From contig WHUB01000013.1 in assembly GCA_009377395.1 (NCBI GenBank), positions 1 through 64,000 of the forward strand: a stretch of DNA of 64,000 nt, read 5' to 3'. The notes under the pieces were generated by a model. The model saw only the letters and a program-made list of their open reading frames with translations, was not told the DNA's origin and made no database searches. Source of the stretch: Actinophytocola sp. GTDB lineage: Bacteria > Actinomycetota > Actinomycetes > Mycobacteriales > Pseudonocardiaceae. Within the stretch, counting starts at the first letter, position 1. Every line of letters starts with the position of its first letter. Both the position numbers and the translations under genes were made by a program. Positions 9,253 to 17,729 of this stretch are shown here, piece by piece.

Positions 9253-9622
9253 CGTCGGGCTCCTTCCTTGCTCGGGGCAGGACCACCATGACGTGGTCGT
9301 CCTCGACGACGACCGGGTAGGTGCGCGCCCGCACCGCGGGGTCGGCGACGGCGACGCCGGTCGCGATGTCGAACTCCCAGCCGTGCCACGCGCATCGGAC
9401 GATCTCGCCGTGCCGGCCGTAGCCGAACGAGGCGTCCACCGTGGTCCCGCAGACGGGACCCTCGCACAGCGCGCCGCCCTTGTGCGGGCAGCCGTTGTGG
9501 AGCGCGTAGAAGCTGCCGCCGACGTTGAACACCCCGATGCTGCGCCCGCCGAGCCGGACGATGCGGCGTTCGCCGGGCGGCAGCTCGGACGCGCGGCACA
9601 CCAGGTGACGCTGTCCCCTCAT
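9245..9622 (-). CDS. Small Rieske [2Fe-2S] protein
   Basis: 125-residue Rieske-fold protein resembling ferredoxin components of ring-hydroxylating or nitrite-reductase systems. Cluster ligands are visible as CPH (C45, H47) and CAWHGW (C77, H80), with GGRSIGVFNVGGSFYALHNG before them; the segment between the two ligand pairs is longer than minimal. The start ATG overlaps the upstream amidohydrolase stop (ATGA). It probably shuttles electrons within or alongside the operon-encoded ferredoxin, but the terminal oxygenase is not apparent. Confidence 0.88.
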   Translation of the reverse strand: MRGQRHLVCRASELPPGERRIVRLGGRSIGVFNVGGSFYALHNGCPHKGGALCEGPVCGTTVDASFGYGRHGEIVRCAWHGWEFDIATGVAVADPAVRARTYPVVVEDDHVMVVLPRARKEPDDE

Positions 9623-10707
9623 CGACTCGCCTCGGCGATGCGGTCCCGTGCGGGCAGCCGGTAGACCTCGCGCGCGTTGCCGTCGAGCACCGGCTCGCGC
9701 CACGTCTCGGGCAGCCGGAGGAAGCGCGGGTCCTCGAAGTCCCAGTGCGGGTAGTCGGAGGCGAACATCAGCATGTCCCGCGCGCCGATGTCGTCGAGTG
9801 CGGGCCACAGCGCCTCCGGGGAGCGGGGCTGTTCCAGCGGCTGGGTCGTCATGCGGACGTGGTCGCGCGCGTACTCGCTCGGCAGCCGCCGCAGCCAGGG
9901 CGTTTCCTTGCGCAGCGCGCGGTAGTCCTCGTCGAGGCGCCACAGGATCGGCGGGACCCAGGCGACGCCGCACTCGATCAGGATCAGCCGCGCGTTCGGC
10001 CAGCGCTCGAAGACGCCATGGGCGATGGTGCTGGCGAGGTGCGCCATGCCGGTCTCGCACAGCAGGGCGTGGGTCTCCCAGAAGAACGTGGTGGGGCCGC
10101 ACCCGATGGGGTTGGCGTTGAGCCCGCCCTGGCCGCCGAGGTGGACCGCGATCGGGAGGTCGAACTCGGCGGCGGCCTCCCAGATCGGGTGGAAGAACGG
10201 GTCGCCGTAGGGGCGCTGGGAGCCGCTGGACACCAGCACCTGCACGATGCCGTCGTGATCGCCGAGGCGGCGGATCTCGGCGGCGGCGCCGTGGGGGTCC
10301 TGCGGGGCGACGACGAGCGAGCCCTTCAGCCGCAGGTCGGCCGGGAGCCACTCGTGCACGAGCCAGTCGTTGTAGGCGCTGGTCAGCGCCTGCGCGTAGT
10401 AGGGGTTGGCCAGCGTGGACGCCTCGATGGCCTCGTCGCCGGTCAGGATCGCGTAGTCGACGTCGTAGCGGTCGAGCAGCTGCTCGCGCAGCAGGTCGTA
10501 CTGGGAGCCCGCCGCCGCCCCGGATTCGGGCACCGCGTCGTAGCGCATGAAGCCCTCGGGATGCAGCCACGGCCGGTGCGCGTGCGGGAACGAGCCGCGC
10601 GGGCCTGGGAGCTCACCGCGTTGCAGGTACTCCCGGAACGCGGGCGGCAGGTACGGCAGCAGCACCTCGGCCGAGTGCCAGCTGTTGTGGACGTCGCAGT
10701 CGATCAC
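9619..10707 (-). CDS. Metal-dependent amidohydrolase (amidohydrolase_2 / ACMSD-like)
   Basis: TIM-barrel hydrolase or decarboxylase family COG2159. Visible features: N-terminal metal motif region CDVHNSW, AVHLGGQGG, LIECGVAW, and C-terminal ASDYPHWDFEDPR with the catalytic Asp. The start is set at GTG 10707 because AGGAGG lies 4 nt upstream and homologues open with (M)IDCDVHN; the alternatives ATG 10725 and 10752 fall inside a strong inverted repeat that looks like an operator. 362 aa. First gene of an operon with Rieske and ferredoxin genes, suggesting action on a product of an oxidative pathway (inference); the substrate is unknown. Confidence 0.82.
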   Translation of the reverse strand: MIDCDVHNSWHSAEVLLPYLPPAFREYLQRGELPGPRGSFPHAHRPWLHPEGFMRYDAVPESGAAAGSQYDLLREQLLDRYDVDYAILTGDEAIEASTLANPYYAQALTSAYNDWLVHEWLPADLRLKGSLVVAPQDPHGAAAEIRRLGDHDGIVQVLVSSGSQRPYGDPFFHPIWEAAAEFDLPIAVHLGGQGGLNANPIGCGPTTFFWETHALLCETGMAHLASTIAHGVFERWPNARLILIECGVAWVPPILWRLDEDYRALRKETPWLRRLPSEYARDHVRMTTQPLEQPRSPEALWPALDDIGARDMLMFASDYPHWDFEDPRFLRLPETWREPVLDGNAREVYRLPARDRIAEASR

Positions 10708-10715
10708 GGTGCCTC

Positions 10716-10755
10716 CTGGTGCCATATCGGCAACAGTAGATTGATACGGCACCAG
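10716..10755. promoter_or_regulatory. 13-bp inverted-repeat operator upstream of the amidohydrolase operon
   Basis: CTGGTGCCATATC (10716-10728) and GATACGGCACCAG (10743-10755) are reverse complements at 12 of 13 positions, separated by 14 nt. The element lies 9 nt upstream of the chosen start codon. It is far too long to be chance and most likely binds a dimeric repressor or activator; the IclR protein at 8369 is one candidate but is not adjacent to this promoter. Confidence 0.75.
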
Positions 10756-10790
10756 TGATTCTGGCGGTTCGGCTCAGGCGGTGTCAATCC

Positions 10791-10820
10791 GCGTCGTGTC
10801 GTGAGCGTGGGACACGACGC
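10791..10820 (-). terminator. Hairpin terminator after the ddaH-like gene
   Basis: Perfect 10-bp arms GCGTCGTGTC (10791-10800) and GACACGACGC (10811-10820) with a 10-nt loop, starting 5 nt after the leftward ddaH stop. No U-tract follows, as is usual in high-GC actinobacteria. Confidence 0.7.
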
Positions 10821-10825
10821 AGGGG

Positions 10826-11686
10826 TCAGGCGCGGAGCTCCAGGGTGCAGCACTTGGGGCCGCCGCCTGCCTTGCGCAGCTCTGACATGTCGACGGGGAC
10901 GGGTTCGTAGCCCCGGTCGGCGATCTGCTCGGCGAGCTTCGTCGCCTGCGCGGGCAGCACGACGTTGCGGCCGTCCGAGACGCCGTTGAGCCCGAGCACG
11001 GCGGCGTCGTCGGCACCGGCGATGATCGCGTCGGGGAACATCCGCCGCATCACCCGCAGCGAGCCCTCGGTGAACGCCTCCGGGAAGTAGACGACCTCGG
11101 CCGGTTCGCCGTCGCGCGCCGGCGAGAGCACCAGCACCGCGGTGTCGAGGTGGTAGTAGCGGGGATCGGTCAGCCGCAGCGACACCACGGGCACGCCGAG
11201 CACCTCCTGCGCCTCCGCGTGCGCCTCCGGGGCGGTGCGGAAGCCGGTGCCCGCCAGCAGCACGTCCCCGGTCCAGGTCAGGTCGCCCTCGCCCTCGTTG
11301 ATCTCCTGCGGCATCACGACGTCGCGGAAGCCGTGCTCGGCGAACCAGCGCCGGAAGTGCTCGGCCTCGGCCTGCCGCTCCGGCGCGCGGAACCGGGCGC
11401 CGAGCACGTGGCCGCCGATGACGGTGCCCGAGTTGGCGGCGAACACCATGTCCGGCAGCCCGGGCTGCGGCTCGATCTCCTCGACGGTGTGGCCGAGCCC
11501 CAGGTAGGTGTCACGCAGCCCCTGCCACTGCGCCATCGCGAGGTCGGCGTCGACCGGCTGCGAGGGGTCCATCCACGGGTTGATCGCGTAGCTGACCTCG
11601 AAATACCGGGGTGGGCACATCAAGTAGCTGCGGGTCTCGGGGGTGCGCGAGCGGGATCGTGATGCGGGAAGCGCTACTGCCGTCAT
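10826..11686 (-). CDS. ddaH: Dimethylarginine dimethylaminohydrolase-like amidinotransferase-fold enzyme
   Basis: Member of the arginine deiminase/DDAH superfamily, which hydrolyses guanidino groups (for example methylated arginine to citrulline, or ornithine-pathway intermediates). Conserved features: YLMCPPRYFEVSYAINPWM near residues 21-39, NSGTVIGGHVLGARF, GEGDLTW (132-138), the catalytic His in RYYHLDT (H179), and the nucleophile Cys near the C-terminus (KCC, 279/280). 286 aa. Divergent from an Lrp/AsnC regulator; a similar pair occurs in mycobacteria next to rocD-type ornithine aminotransferase genes, which are absent here. Role in arginine catabolism is inferred; the exact substrate is not determined. 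Confidence 0.85.
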   Translation of the reverse strand: MTAVALPASRSRSRTPETRSYLMCPPRYFEVSYAINPWMDPSQPVDADLAMAQWQGLRDTYLGLGHTVEEIEPQPGLPDMVFAANSGTVIGGHVLGARFRAPERQAEAEHFRRWFAEHGFRDVVMPQEINEGEGDLTWTGDVLLAGTGFRTAPEAHAEAQEVLGVPVVSLRLTDPRYYHLDTAVLVLSPARDGEPAEVVYFPEAFTEGSLRVMRRMFPDAIIAGADDAAVLGLNGVSDGRNVVLPAQATKLAEQIADRGYEPVPVDMSELRKAGGGPKCCTLELRA

Positions 11687-11760
11687 GCCATCGAATCTAG
11701 TCGCGAAGATTTTGCGCCATCAATTGCTTGGCTTGCGTCTTGATCTGCTAAATGTTGCGT
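11687..11760. promoter_or_regulatory. Divergent promoter region, ddaH / lrp
   Basis: 74-bp AT-richer spacer between divergent genes, containing TTTTGCGCCATCAATTGC; likely the autoregulatory and target site of the Lrp/AsnC protein. No exact consensus could be fixed by eye. Confidence 0.5.
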
Positions 11761-12204
11761 ATGAACACCCTCGATCAGCGAATCGTTTCGCAACTGCTCG
11801 GCAACGCCCGCGCCAGCTACGCCGAGATCGGCAAGGTGGTCGGACTGTCGGCGCCCGCGGTCAAGCGCCGGGTCGACCGGATGCTCGACTCCGGCGTGCT
11901 GCGCGGCTTCACCGCCGTGGTCGATCCGCAGGCGCTCGGCTGGGGCACCGAGGCGTTCGTCGAGCTGCACTGCCGGGGCAACGTCCCGCCGTCGCGGATC
12001 AGGGCCCACGTCGAGGCGCTGCCCGAGGTCGTCGCCGCGTACACCGTGATGGGCGGGGCCGACGCGATCATCCACCTGCGCGCGGCCGACATCCACCACC
12101 TCGAAGCCGCGCTGGAACGACTGCGGGCGCTGGACATCGTCGCGAGCACGGTGTCGACCATGGTGCTGTCGACACTGCTCGAACGGCCGCCCATGCCGCA
12201 GTAG
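11761..12204 (+). CDS. Lrp/AsnC-family transcriptional regulator
   Basis: Amino-acid-responsive regulator: N-terminal HTH (about residues 18-40, ASYAEIGKVVGLSAPAVKRR) and C-terminal RAM ligand domain (about 62-140, with VVAAYTVMGGADAIIHLRA). The start ATG gives MNTLDQRIV; an ATG three codons upstream (11752) is equally open and neither has a clear RBS. About 147 aa, normal. Divergent from the ddaH-like gene, which it probably controls in response to arginine or a related amino acid (inference). Confidence 0.9.
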   Translation: MNTLDQRIVSQLLGNARASYAEIGKVVGLSAPAVKRRVDRMLDSGVLRGFTAVVDPQALGWGTEAFVELHCRGNVPPSRIRAHVEALPEVVAAYTVMGGADAIIHLRAADIHHLEAALERLRALDIVASTVSTMVLSTLLERPPMPQ

Positions 12205-12316
12205 ACCGCGCGGATACGATCGCGCCCATGAGGAGTGCTCGCAGGCCCGAATCATCGGACACCATGCTGGCCGACGTTGGATTGACCGCACGGCGTGCCG
12301 CGCTTAAGGAGGCCGC

Positions 12317-13090
12317 ATGACCGCAGAGATCAGGGTGGCTCACGACCGCAACGTCGCCGTCATCACCGTGCACGACCCCGACCGGCGCAACGCGCTCACG
12401 CTGCCGCTCTCCGCCGACCTCGCGGCCGCCGTCGCCGATGCCGAGGCCGACGAGTCGGTCCACGCCGTCGTCGTCACCGGCGCGCCGCCCGCGTTCTGCG
12501 CCGGAGCCGACCTGAGCGCACTCGGCGAGGCCAAGGACGAGGGGCTGCGTGAGATCTACGCCGGGTTCCTCGCGGTCGCCAACTGCACCCTGCCGACCAT
12601 CGCCGCGGTCGGTGGCGCCGCCGTCGGCGCCGGGCTGAACCTCGCGCTCGCCACCGACGTCCGGCTGGCGGGGCCGTCCTCGCGCTTCGATGCCCGGTTC
12701 CTCAAACTCGGTATCCACCCCGGCGGCGGCATGACGTGGATGTTGCAGCACATCGTCGGCCCGCAGACGGCGACCGCGATGACGCTGTTCGGCGAGATCC
12801 TCGACGCCGAGGCGGCCCACGCCGCCGGGCTGGCGCACCGGGTCGTCGACGGCGATCACGACGCGCTCGTCGCGGCGTCGGTCGAGCTGGCCCAGAACGC
12901 GGCGAAGGCGCCGCGTGAGCTGGTGCTCGACACCAAACGCTCGATGCGCACCACCCGCTCGCTCACCGAGCACGCCGACGCCGTCGACACCGAGATCGCG
13001 CCGCAGGTGCGCTCCATCGAGTCGCCGGAGTTCGCGGAACGGCTCGCCGCGATGCGGGCGAAGATCAGCGGCGACAAGCCAGCCAACTAG
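12317..13090 (+). CDS. Enoyl-CoA hydratase/isomerase (crotonase) family protein
   Basis: Crotonase fold, CoA-thioester binding. [11 protein letters not shown] and [13 protein letters not shown] form the two oxyanion-hole turns, and the trimer-forming C-terminal helices follow. In the segment where hydratases carry their two catalytic glutamates I read [11 protein letters not shown] and ATAMTLFGE, with no acidic residue in the first position and Ala/Thr in the second, so hydration activity is doubtful; it may be another crotonase-type activity or a non-catalytic acyl-CoA binder. 257 aa. Excellent RBS AAGGAGG. Its stop codon lies within a KstR-like palindrome. Confidence 0.87.
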   Translation: MTAEIRVAHDRNVAVITVHDPDRRNALTLPLSADLAAAVADAEADESVHAVVVTGAPPAFCAGADLSALGEAKDEGLREIYAGFLAVANCTLPTIAAVGGAAVGAGLNLALATDVRLAGPSSRFDARFLKLGIHPGGGMTWMLQHIVGPQTATAMTLFGEILDAEAAHAAGLAHRVVDGDHDALVAASVELAQNAAKAPRELVLDTKRSMRTTRSLTEHADAVDTEIAPQVRSIESPEFAERLAAMRAKISGDKPAN

Positions 13091-13102
13091 AACGTGTTCT
13101 AG
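13087..13102. promoter_or_regulatory. KstR-like palindromic operator
   Basis: CTAGAACGTGTTCTAG: 7-bp arms around GT. The inner 14 bp (13088-13101) match the published KstR consensus TnnAACnnGTTnnA at every fixed position. KstR is a TetR-family repressor of sterol/lipid catabolism in mycobacteria and rhodococci. The site overlaps the TAG of the crotonase gene and lies about 195 bp before korA; the sequence from 13103 to 13297 shows no other clear element. Confidence 0.6.
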
Positions 13103-13297
13103 AATAGGCGTCGAGAGTGTCCATCGACTGGAACGAGACGACAGCGGATGGTCACTGATCATCGAACCGAGCTAGCCTCGGTAGTGAACATGAGCACATG
13201 CGCTGGCAGATCGCCAGCGACACCGCCAAGGTGACGAGAAGGCCGAAAACTGTCACCGACGGTGTGAACCGTGCAGAGGAGAGGGACAGCCGCGCCC

Positions 13298-15232
13298 ATG
13301 ACTCGCGAGACAATGGCGTCGCCCGCGAACGGCAAGACCGAGGTCACGAAGCTGGATCGGGTGGTGATCCGGTTCGCGGGTGACTCGGGCGACGGCATGC
13401 AGCTGACCGGGGACCGGTTCACCTCGGAGGCGGCGGCGTTCGGTAACGACCTGGCGACGCTGCCGAACTTCCCGGCCGAGATCCGCGCGCCGCAGGGCAC
13501 GATCCCCGGGGTGTCGTCGTTTCAGGTGCACTTCGCCGACTACGACATCCTCACCCCGGGCGACCGGCCGGACGTGCTGGTGGTGATGAACCCGGCCGCG
13601 CTGAAGTCGAACCTGGCCGATGTGCCGCGTGGCGGCATCCTGATCGTCAACACCGACGAGTTCTCCAAGCGGAACCTGACCAAGGTCGGCTACGAGCAGA
13701 GTCCGCTGGAGGACGGCTCGCTGGAGCCGTACCAGGTGTACGAGGTCGCGATGTCCACCTTGACGCAGGGCGCGCTCGCCGACACCGGGCTGGGCAAGAA
13801 GGACGCCGCACGCTGCAAGAACATGTTCGCGCTCGGGCTGCTGTCGTGGATGTATCACCGGCCGACCGAGGGCACCGAGCGGTTCCTGACCGAGAAGTTC
13901 GCCGCGAAGCCGCAGATCGCGGAGGCGAACCTGCTGGCGTTCAGGGCGGGCTGGAACTACGGCGAGACCACCGAGGCGTTCGCCAACACCTACGAGGTGG
14001 CACCGGCCAAGCTGCCGCAGGGCACCTACCGGCAGATCACCGGCAACCAGGCCTTGTCGTACGGCATCGTGGCCGCGGGCCAGCAGTCGAAGCTGCCGGT
14101 CGTGCTGGGCTCGTATCCGATCACCCCGGCCTCGGACATCCTGCACGAGCTGTCCAAGCACAAGAACTTCAACGTCACCACCATCCAGGCCGAGGACGAG
14201 ATCGCCGGCATCGGCGCCGGGCTGGGCGCGGCCTACGGCGGCTCGCTCGGCGTCACCTCCACCAGCGGCCCGGGGGTAGCGCTCAAGTCGGAGACGATCG
14301 GGCTCGCGGTGATGACCGAGCTGCCGCTGCTGGTCATCGACGTCCAGCGGGGCGGTCCGTCCACGGGCTTGCCCACGAAAACGGAGCAGGCGGACCTGCT
14401 GCAGGCGATGTTCGGCCGCAACGGCGAGTCGCCGGTGCCGATCGTCGCGCCCTGCTCGCCGGGGGATTGTTTCGACATCGCGCTGGAGGCCGCCCGGATC
14501 GCGCTGACGTATCGCACCCCGGTGATGCTGTTGTCGGACGGGGCGATCGCCAACGGCTCCGAGCCGTGGCTGGTGCCGGACGTCGCCGATCTGCCGGACC
14601 TGTCGGTGGAGTTCGCCGCCGAGCCGAATGCCATGGACGGCTCCGACGAGCACTGGCCGTACGTGCGCAACACCGACACCCTGGCGCGCGAGTGGGCGCT
14701 GCCGGGCACGCCGGGGTTGCAGCACCGCATCGGCGGGCTGGAGAAGGCCGACAACCAGGGTCACATCTCCTACGACCCGGACAACCACGACCGCATGGTC
14801 CGGCTGCGCCAGGCCAAGATCGACGGCATCACCGTTCCCGACGTCACGGTGGACGACCCGACCGGCAACGCGCGAGTGCTCGCGCTGGGCTGGGGATCGA
14901 GTTTCGGGCCGATCGGCGCCGCCTGCCGCCGAGTGCGGAAATCCGGGATGGAAATCGCCCAGGCACATCTCCGTCATCTGAACCCCCTGCCGGCCAATCT
15001 CGGTCGCATACTGGAGGAGTACGACACCGTCGTGCTTCCGGAGATGAACATGGGACAGCTCGCGATGGTGCTGCGCTCGCGGTACCTGGCCGACATCCGC
15101 AGCTACACCAAGGTGGCGGGCCTGCCGTTCCGGGCGGCCGAGCTGGCGGAAGTGTTCACCGACATCATCAACGACACCCGACCGGAAGGCAGTGGCGAGA
15201 CCGACCACGTGCTCACGGAGGCCACGGAATGA
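13298..15232 (+). CDS. korA: 2-oxoglutarate:ferredoxin oxidoreductase, alpha subunit (gamma-alpha fusion)
   Basis: Large subunit of the actinobacterial KorAB enzyme, which oxidatively decarboxylates 2-oxoglutarate to succinyl-CoA with ferredoxin as acceptor, bypassing NAD-dependent KGDH. The N-terminal gamma domain (RFAGDSGDGMQLTGDRF, then LPNFPAEIRAPQGT) is fused to the alpha domain (QALSYGIVAAG, GSYPITPASDILHELSKH, TSGPGVALKSETIGLAV). 644 aa from ATG 13298; an in-frame GTG at 13271 is an alternative, and the purine-rich AGGAGAGGG sits 14 nt before the ATG. The stop overlaps an ATG (ATGA) that opens a short frame running to korB. Confidence 0.95.
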   Translation: MTRETMASPANGKTEVTKLDRVVIRFAGDSGDGMQLTGDRFTSEAAAFGNDLATLPNFPAEIRAPQGTIPGVSSFQVHFADYDILTPGDRPDVLVVMNPAALKSNLADVPRGGILIVNTDEFSKRNLTKVGYEQSPLEDGSLEPYQVYEVAMSTLTQGALADTGLGKKDAARCKNMFALGLLSWMYHRPTEGTERFLTEKFAAKPQIAEANLLAFRAGWNYGETTEAFANTYEVAPAKLPQGTYRQITGNQALSYGIVAAGQQSKLPVVLGSYPITPASDILHELSKHKNFNVTTIQAEDEIAGIGAGLGAAYGGSLGVTSTSGPGVALKSETIGLAVMTELPLLVIDVQRGGPSTGLPTKTEQADLLQAMFGRNGESPVPIVAPCSPGDCFDIALEAARIALTYRTPVMLLSDGAIANGSEPWLVPDVADLPDLSVEFAAEPNAMDGSDEHWPYVRNTDTLAREWALPGTPGLQHRIGGLEKADNQGHISYDPDNHDRMVRLRQAKIDGITVPDVTVDDPTGNARVLALGWGSSFGPIGAACRRVRKSGMEIAQAHLRHLNPLPANLGRILEEYDTVVLPEMNMGQLAMVLRSRYLADIRSYTKVAGLPFRAAELAEVFTDIINDTRPEGSGETDHVLTEATE

Positions 15233-15353
15233 CCGCACCAACCCGCTGCTCGACTCGGCCCAGCGAGGGCAGGCCGGAGGTTTGCCCGAGTGGTCGAAGA
15301 GTGAGCAGCGTGATCCCTGGCAACCATGCGGCGTCGAGCAGGCGGGGGTCCTG

Positions 15354-15354
<1 letters not shown>
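15229..15354 (+). CDS. 41-codon open frame bridging korA and korB (doubtful)
   Basis: An ATG overlaps the korA stop (ATGA) and the frame ends in TGATG, sharing a base with the korB start, so it exactly fills the 121-bp spacer. The product would be basic and Ser/Arg/Cys-rich, opening MTAPTRCSTRPSEGRP; it resembles no family I know. In related actinobacteria korA and korB are usually almost contiguous, and korB often opens with MTA, so this frame might be remnant or translational-coupling sequence and not a functional protein. Confidence 0.3.
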
Positions 15355-16412
<1,058 letters not shown>

Positions 16413-16416
16413 CGGC

Positions 16417-16530
16417 GTCGCGAGTCCCGACATCTGGGGTCGCGAGTCCCGAGATCTGGCACGGCCGGAACCCGGGACTCGCGGCACTGGAACCCGGGAC
16501 TCGCGGCACCGGAACCGGGGACTCGCGCGC
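16417..16530. terminator. Multi-arm palindromic repeat between convergent korB and a membrane-protein gene
   Basis: GTCGCGAGTCCCG occurs twice (16417-16429 and 16439-16451), each followed by a GANATCTGG-like tail, and its near-complement CGGGACTCGCG occurs three times to the right (near 16474-16484, 16495-16505 and 16517-16527) within a GGAACC(C/G)GGGACTCGCG unit. Any left arm can pair with any right arm, giving alternative hairpins. The position between converging genes fits a bidirectional terminator. Confidence 0.75.
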
Positions 16531-17666
16531 TACGGCACCCGGCGGAATCCGACGCGCTCGGCGTCGCCGGGAGTGGCGAACCAGACCTCGGGGGTCATGC
16601 CCGCGAACTGGGGTGAGTCCTCGGTGCAGTAGCGCAGCTCCGTCACGCTCGCCTTCACGGTGAACGCCGGATCCGGCTTGCCGCCACCCGGCAACGGCAT
16701 CGCCGACCCCGGCCCGAATGGCCCGGCAGGCACCTCGGCGGCGTCAGCCTGGCCGCTCGCCTGCGCGACCGAGCCCGGCGGCTGCTGTTCACCCTGGCCC
16801 GGCTCGAACAGCGAGCCGCTGCTGCTAACGGAGTCCTGCGGGGTACGCCGCGTCACCGGACGCATCGACGGCTCGATCGGACGCGGCGGCGCGAAGCCAC
16901 CCCGGATTCGGTTCGTCGCACCGCGCCTGCGCTTCGGCAGCCCGGTGACCGGGTCGGTGTCCGGTGCCTCTTCCGCCTCGGGCTGCGCCTCGGTGGGCGC
17001 GACGTCACCGACCGCGTGGCCGTTGTCGCCATGCCCGGCCTCGGGCTCGGGCGGCGGCGACGGCTGGAACAGTCCGCCGGCCTGCGGGTCGGCCATCTGG
17101 CGGTGGTCCAGCATGTGCGAGCCACCGAACTCTGACTGCTCGTAGCCGGACGCGTAGCGCTGCTCGTCCTCTTCCGGGTAGTCCGGCTGGTAGCTCTGCG
17201 GATACTCGCGCTCGAAGTCCTCCGGGTACTGCTGCTCGAGCTCCCGCTGGAAGCCCTGCTGCTCGGGGTACGGCTCCGGGCGCGCGTACTGGGTCGGAGG
17301 CTCCGGCGGCTGCGCACCGGCGGGCGGCGTGCCGGTGCCCTGCAGGCTGTCACGTTCGAGCCAGCGGGTGCGCTCGTGGTGCTCGGCGGTGGCGGGATTC
17401 TGCCCCTGCTGGCCGGGCCATGCCGGCGGCGCGGCGGGCGGCTGCTGGTACGCCGTGCGCGGCGGCCCCGCCGGCTGACCGGGACGCGGCGGCGCCTGCT
17501 GAGCCGGGCCGGACCGTGGCGTCGGGCGGCTGTTGGGGCGTGACTGCTTTTCGAGCTGCTGCGCCCGCTGCTGCGCGGGGCGCACGAGAAGCGCCCAGGT
17601 CAGCACCGCACCCACCACGAACGCGAACAGACTCCAGAACCAGACTTGTCCGAACAATGAGGACAT
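16530..17666 (-). CDS. Membrane-anchored Pro/Gln-rich protein with C-terminal EVWF motif domain
   Basis: Not a characterised protein. The start ATG (MSSLFGQVWFWSLF) is preceded by GGAAGGAG; an in-frame start 20 codons earlier is rejected for lack of RBS. One transmembrane helix spans about residues 6-26, followed by a long disordered segment rich in Pro, Gln and Glu with many Tyr. The last 45 residues (VTELRYCTEDSPQF, then MTPEVWFATPGDAERVGF) resemble the short sunset-type domain found at ends of some actinobacterial surface or channel proteins (tentative). 378 aa. Lies 63 nt downstream of the polyprenyl synthase gene and probably shares the nuo transcript. Confidence 0.7.
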   Translation of the reverse strand: MSSLFGQVWFWSLFAFVVGAVLTWALLVRPAQQRAQQLEKQSRPNSRPTPRSGPAQQAPPRPGQPAGPPRTAYQQPPAAPPAWPGQQGQNPATAEHHERTRWLERDSLQGTGTPPAGAQPPEPPTQYARPEPYPEQQGFQRELEQQYPEDFEREYPQSYQPDYPEEDEQRYASGYEQSEFGGSHMLDHRQMADPQAGGLFQPSPPPEPEAGHGDNGHAVGDVAPTEAQPEAEEAPDTDPVTGLPKRRRGATNRIRGGFAPPRPIEPSMRPVTRRTPQDSVSSSGSLFEPGQGEQQPPGSVAQASGQADAAEVPAGPFGPGSAMPLPGGGKPDPAFTVKASVTELRYCTEDSPQFAGMTPEVWFATPGDAERVGFRRVP

Positions 17667-17729
17667 GTTTCGGATGTCTCCTTCCCGCTGCGGTATGCGG
17701 TCACCCTCCAGGGTGCCGTCCAGCATGGC

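Noticed and set aside
15276-15299. Stretch resembling the 5' end and D-arm of a tRNA-Ser
   Set aside because: No matching D-stem complement, anticodon stem, T-arm or 3' acceptor strand follows before korB, so no tRNA can fold; at most a chance match or decayed fragment.
16417-16530. Possible CRISPR-like direct repeats
   Set aside because: The repeats are inverted partners with no uniform unique spacers and no cas genes nearby; they are hairpin arms.
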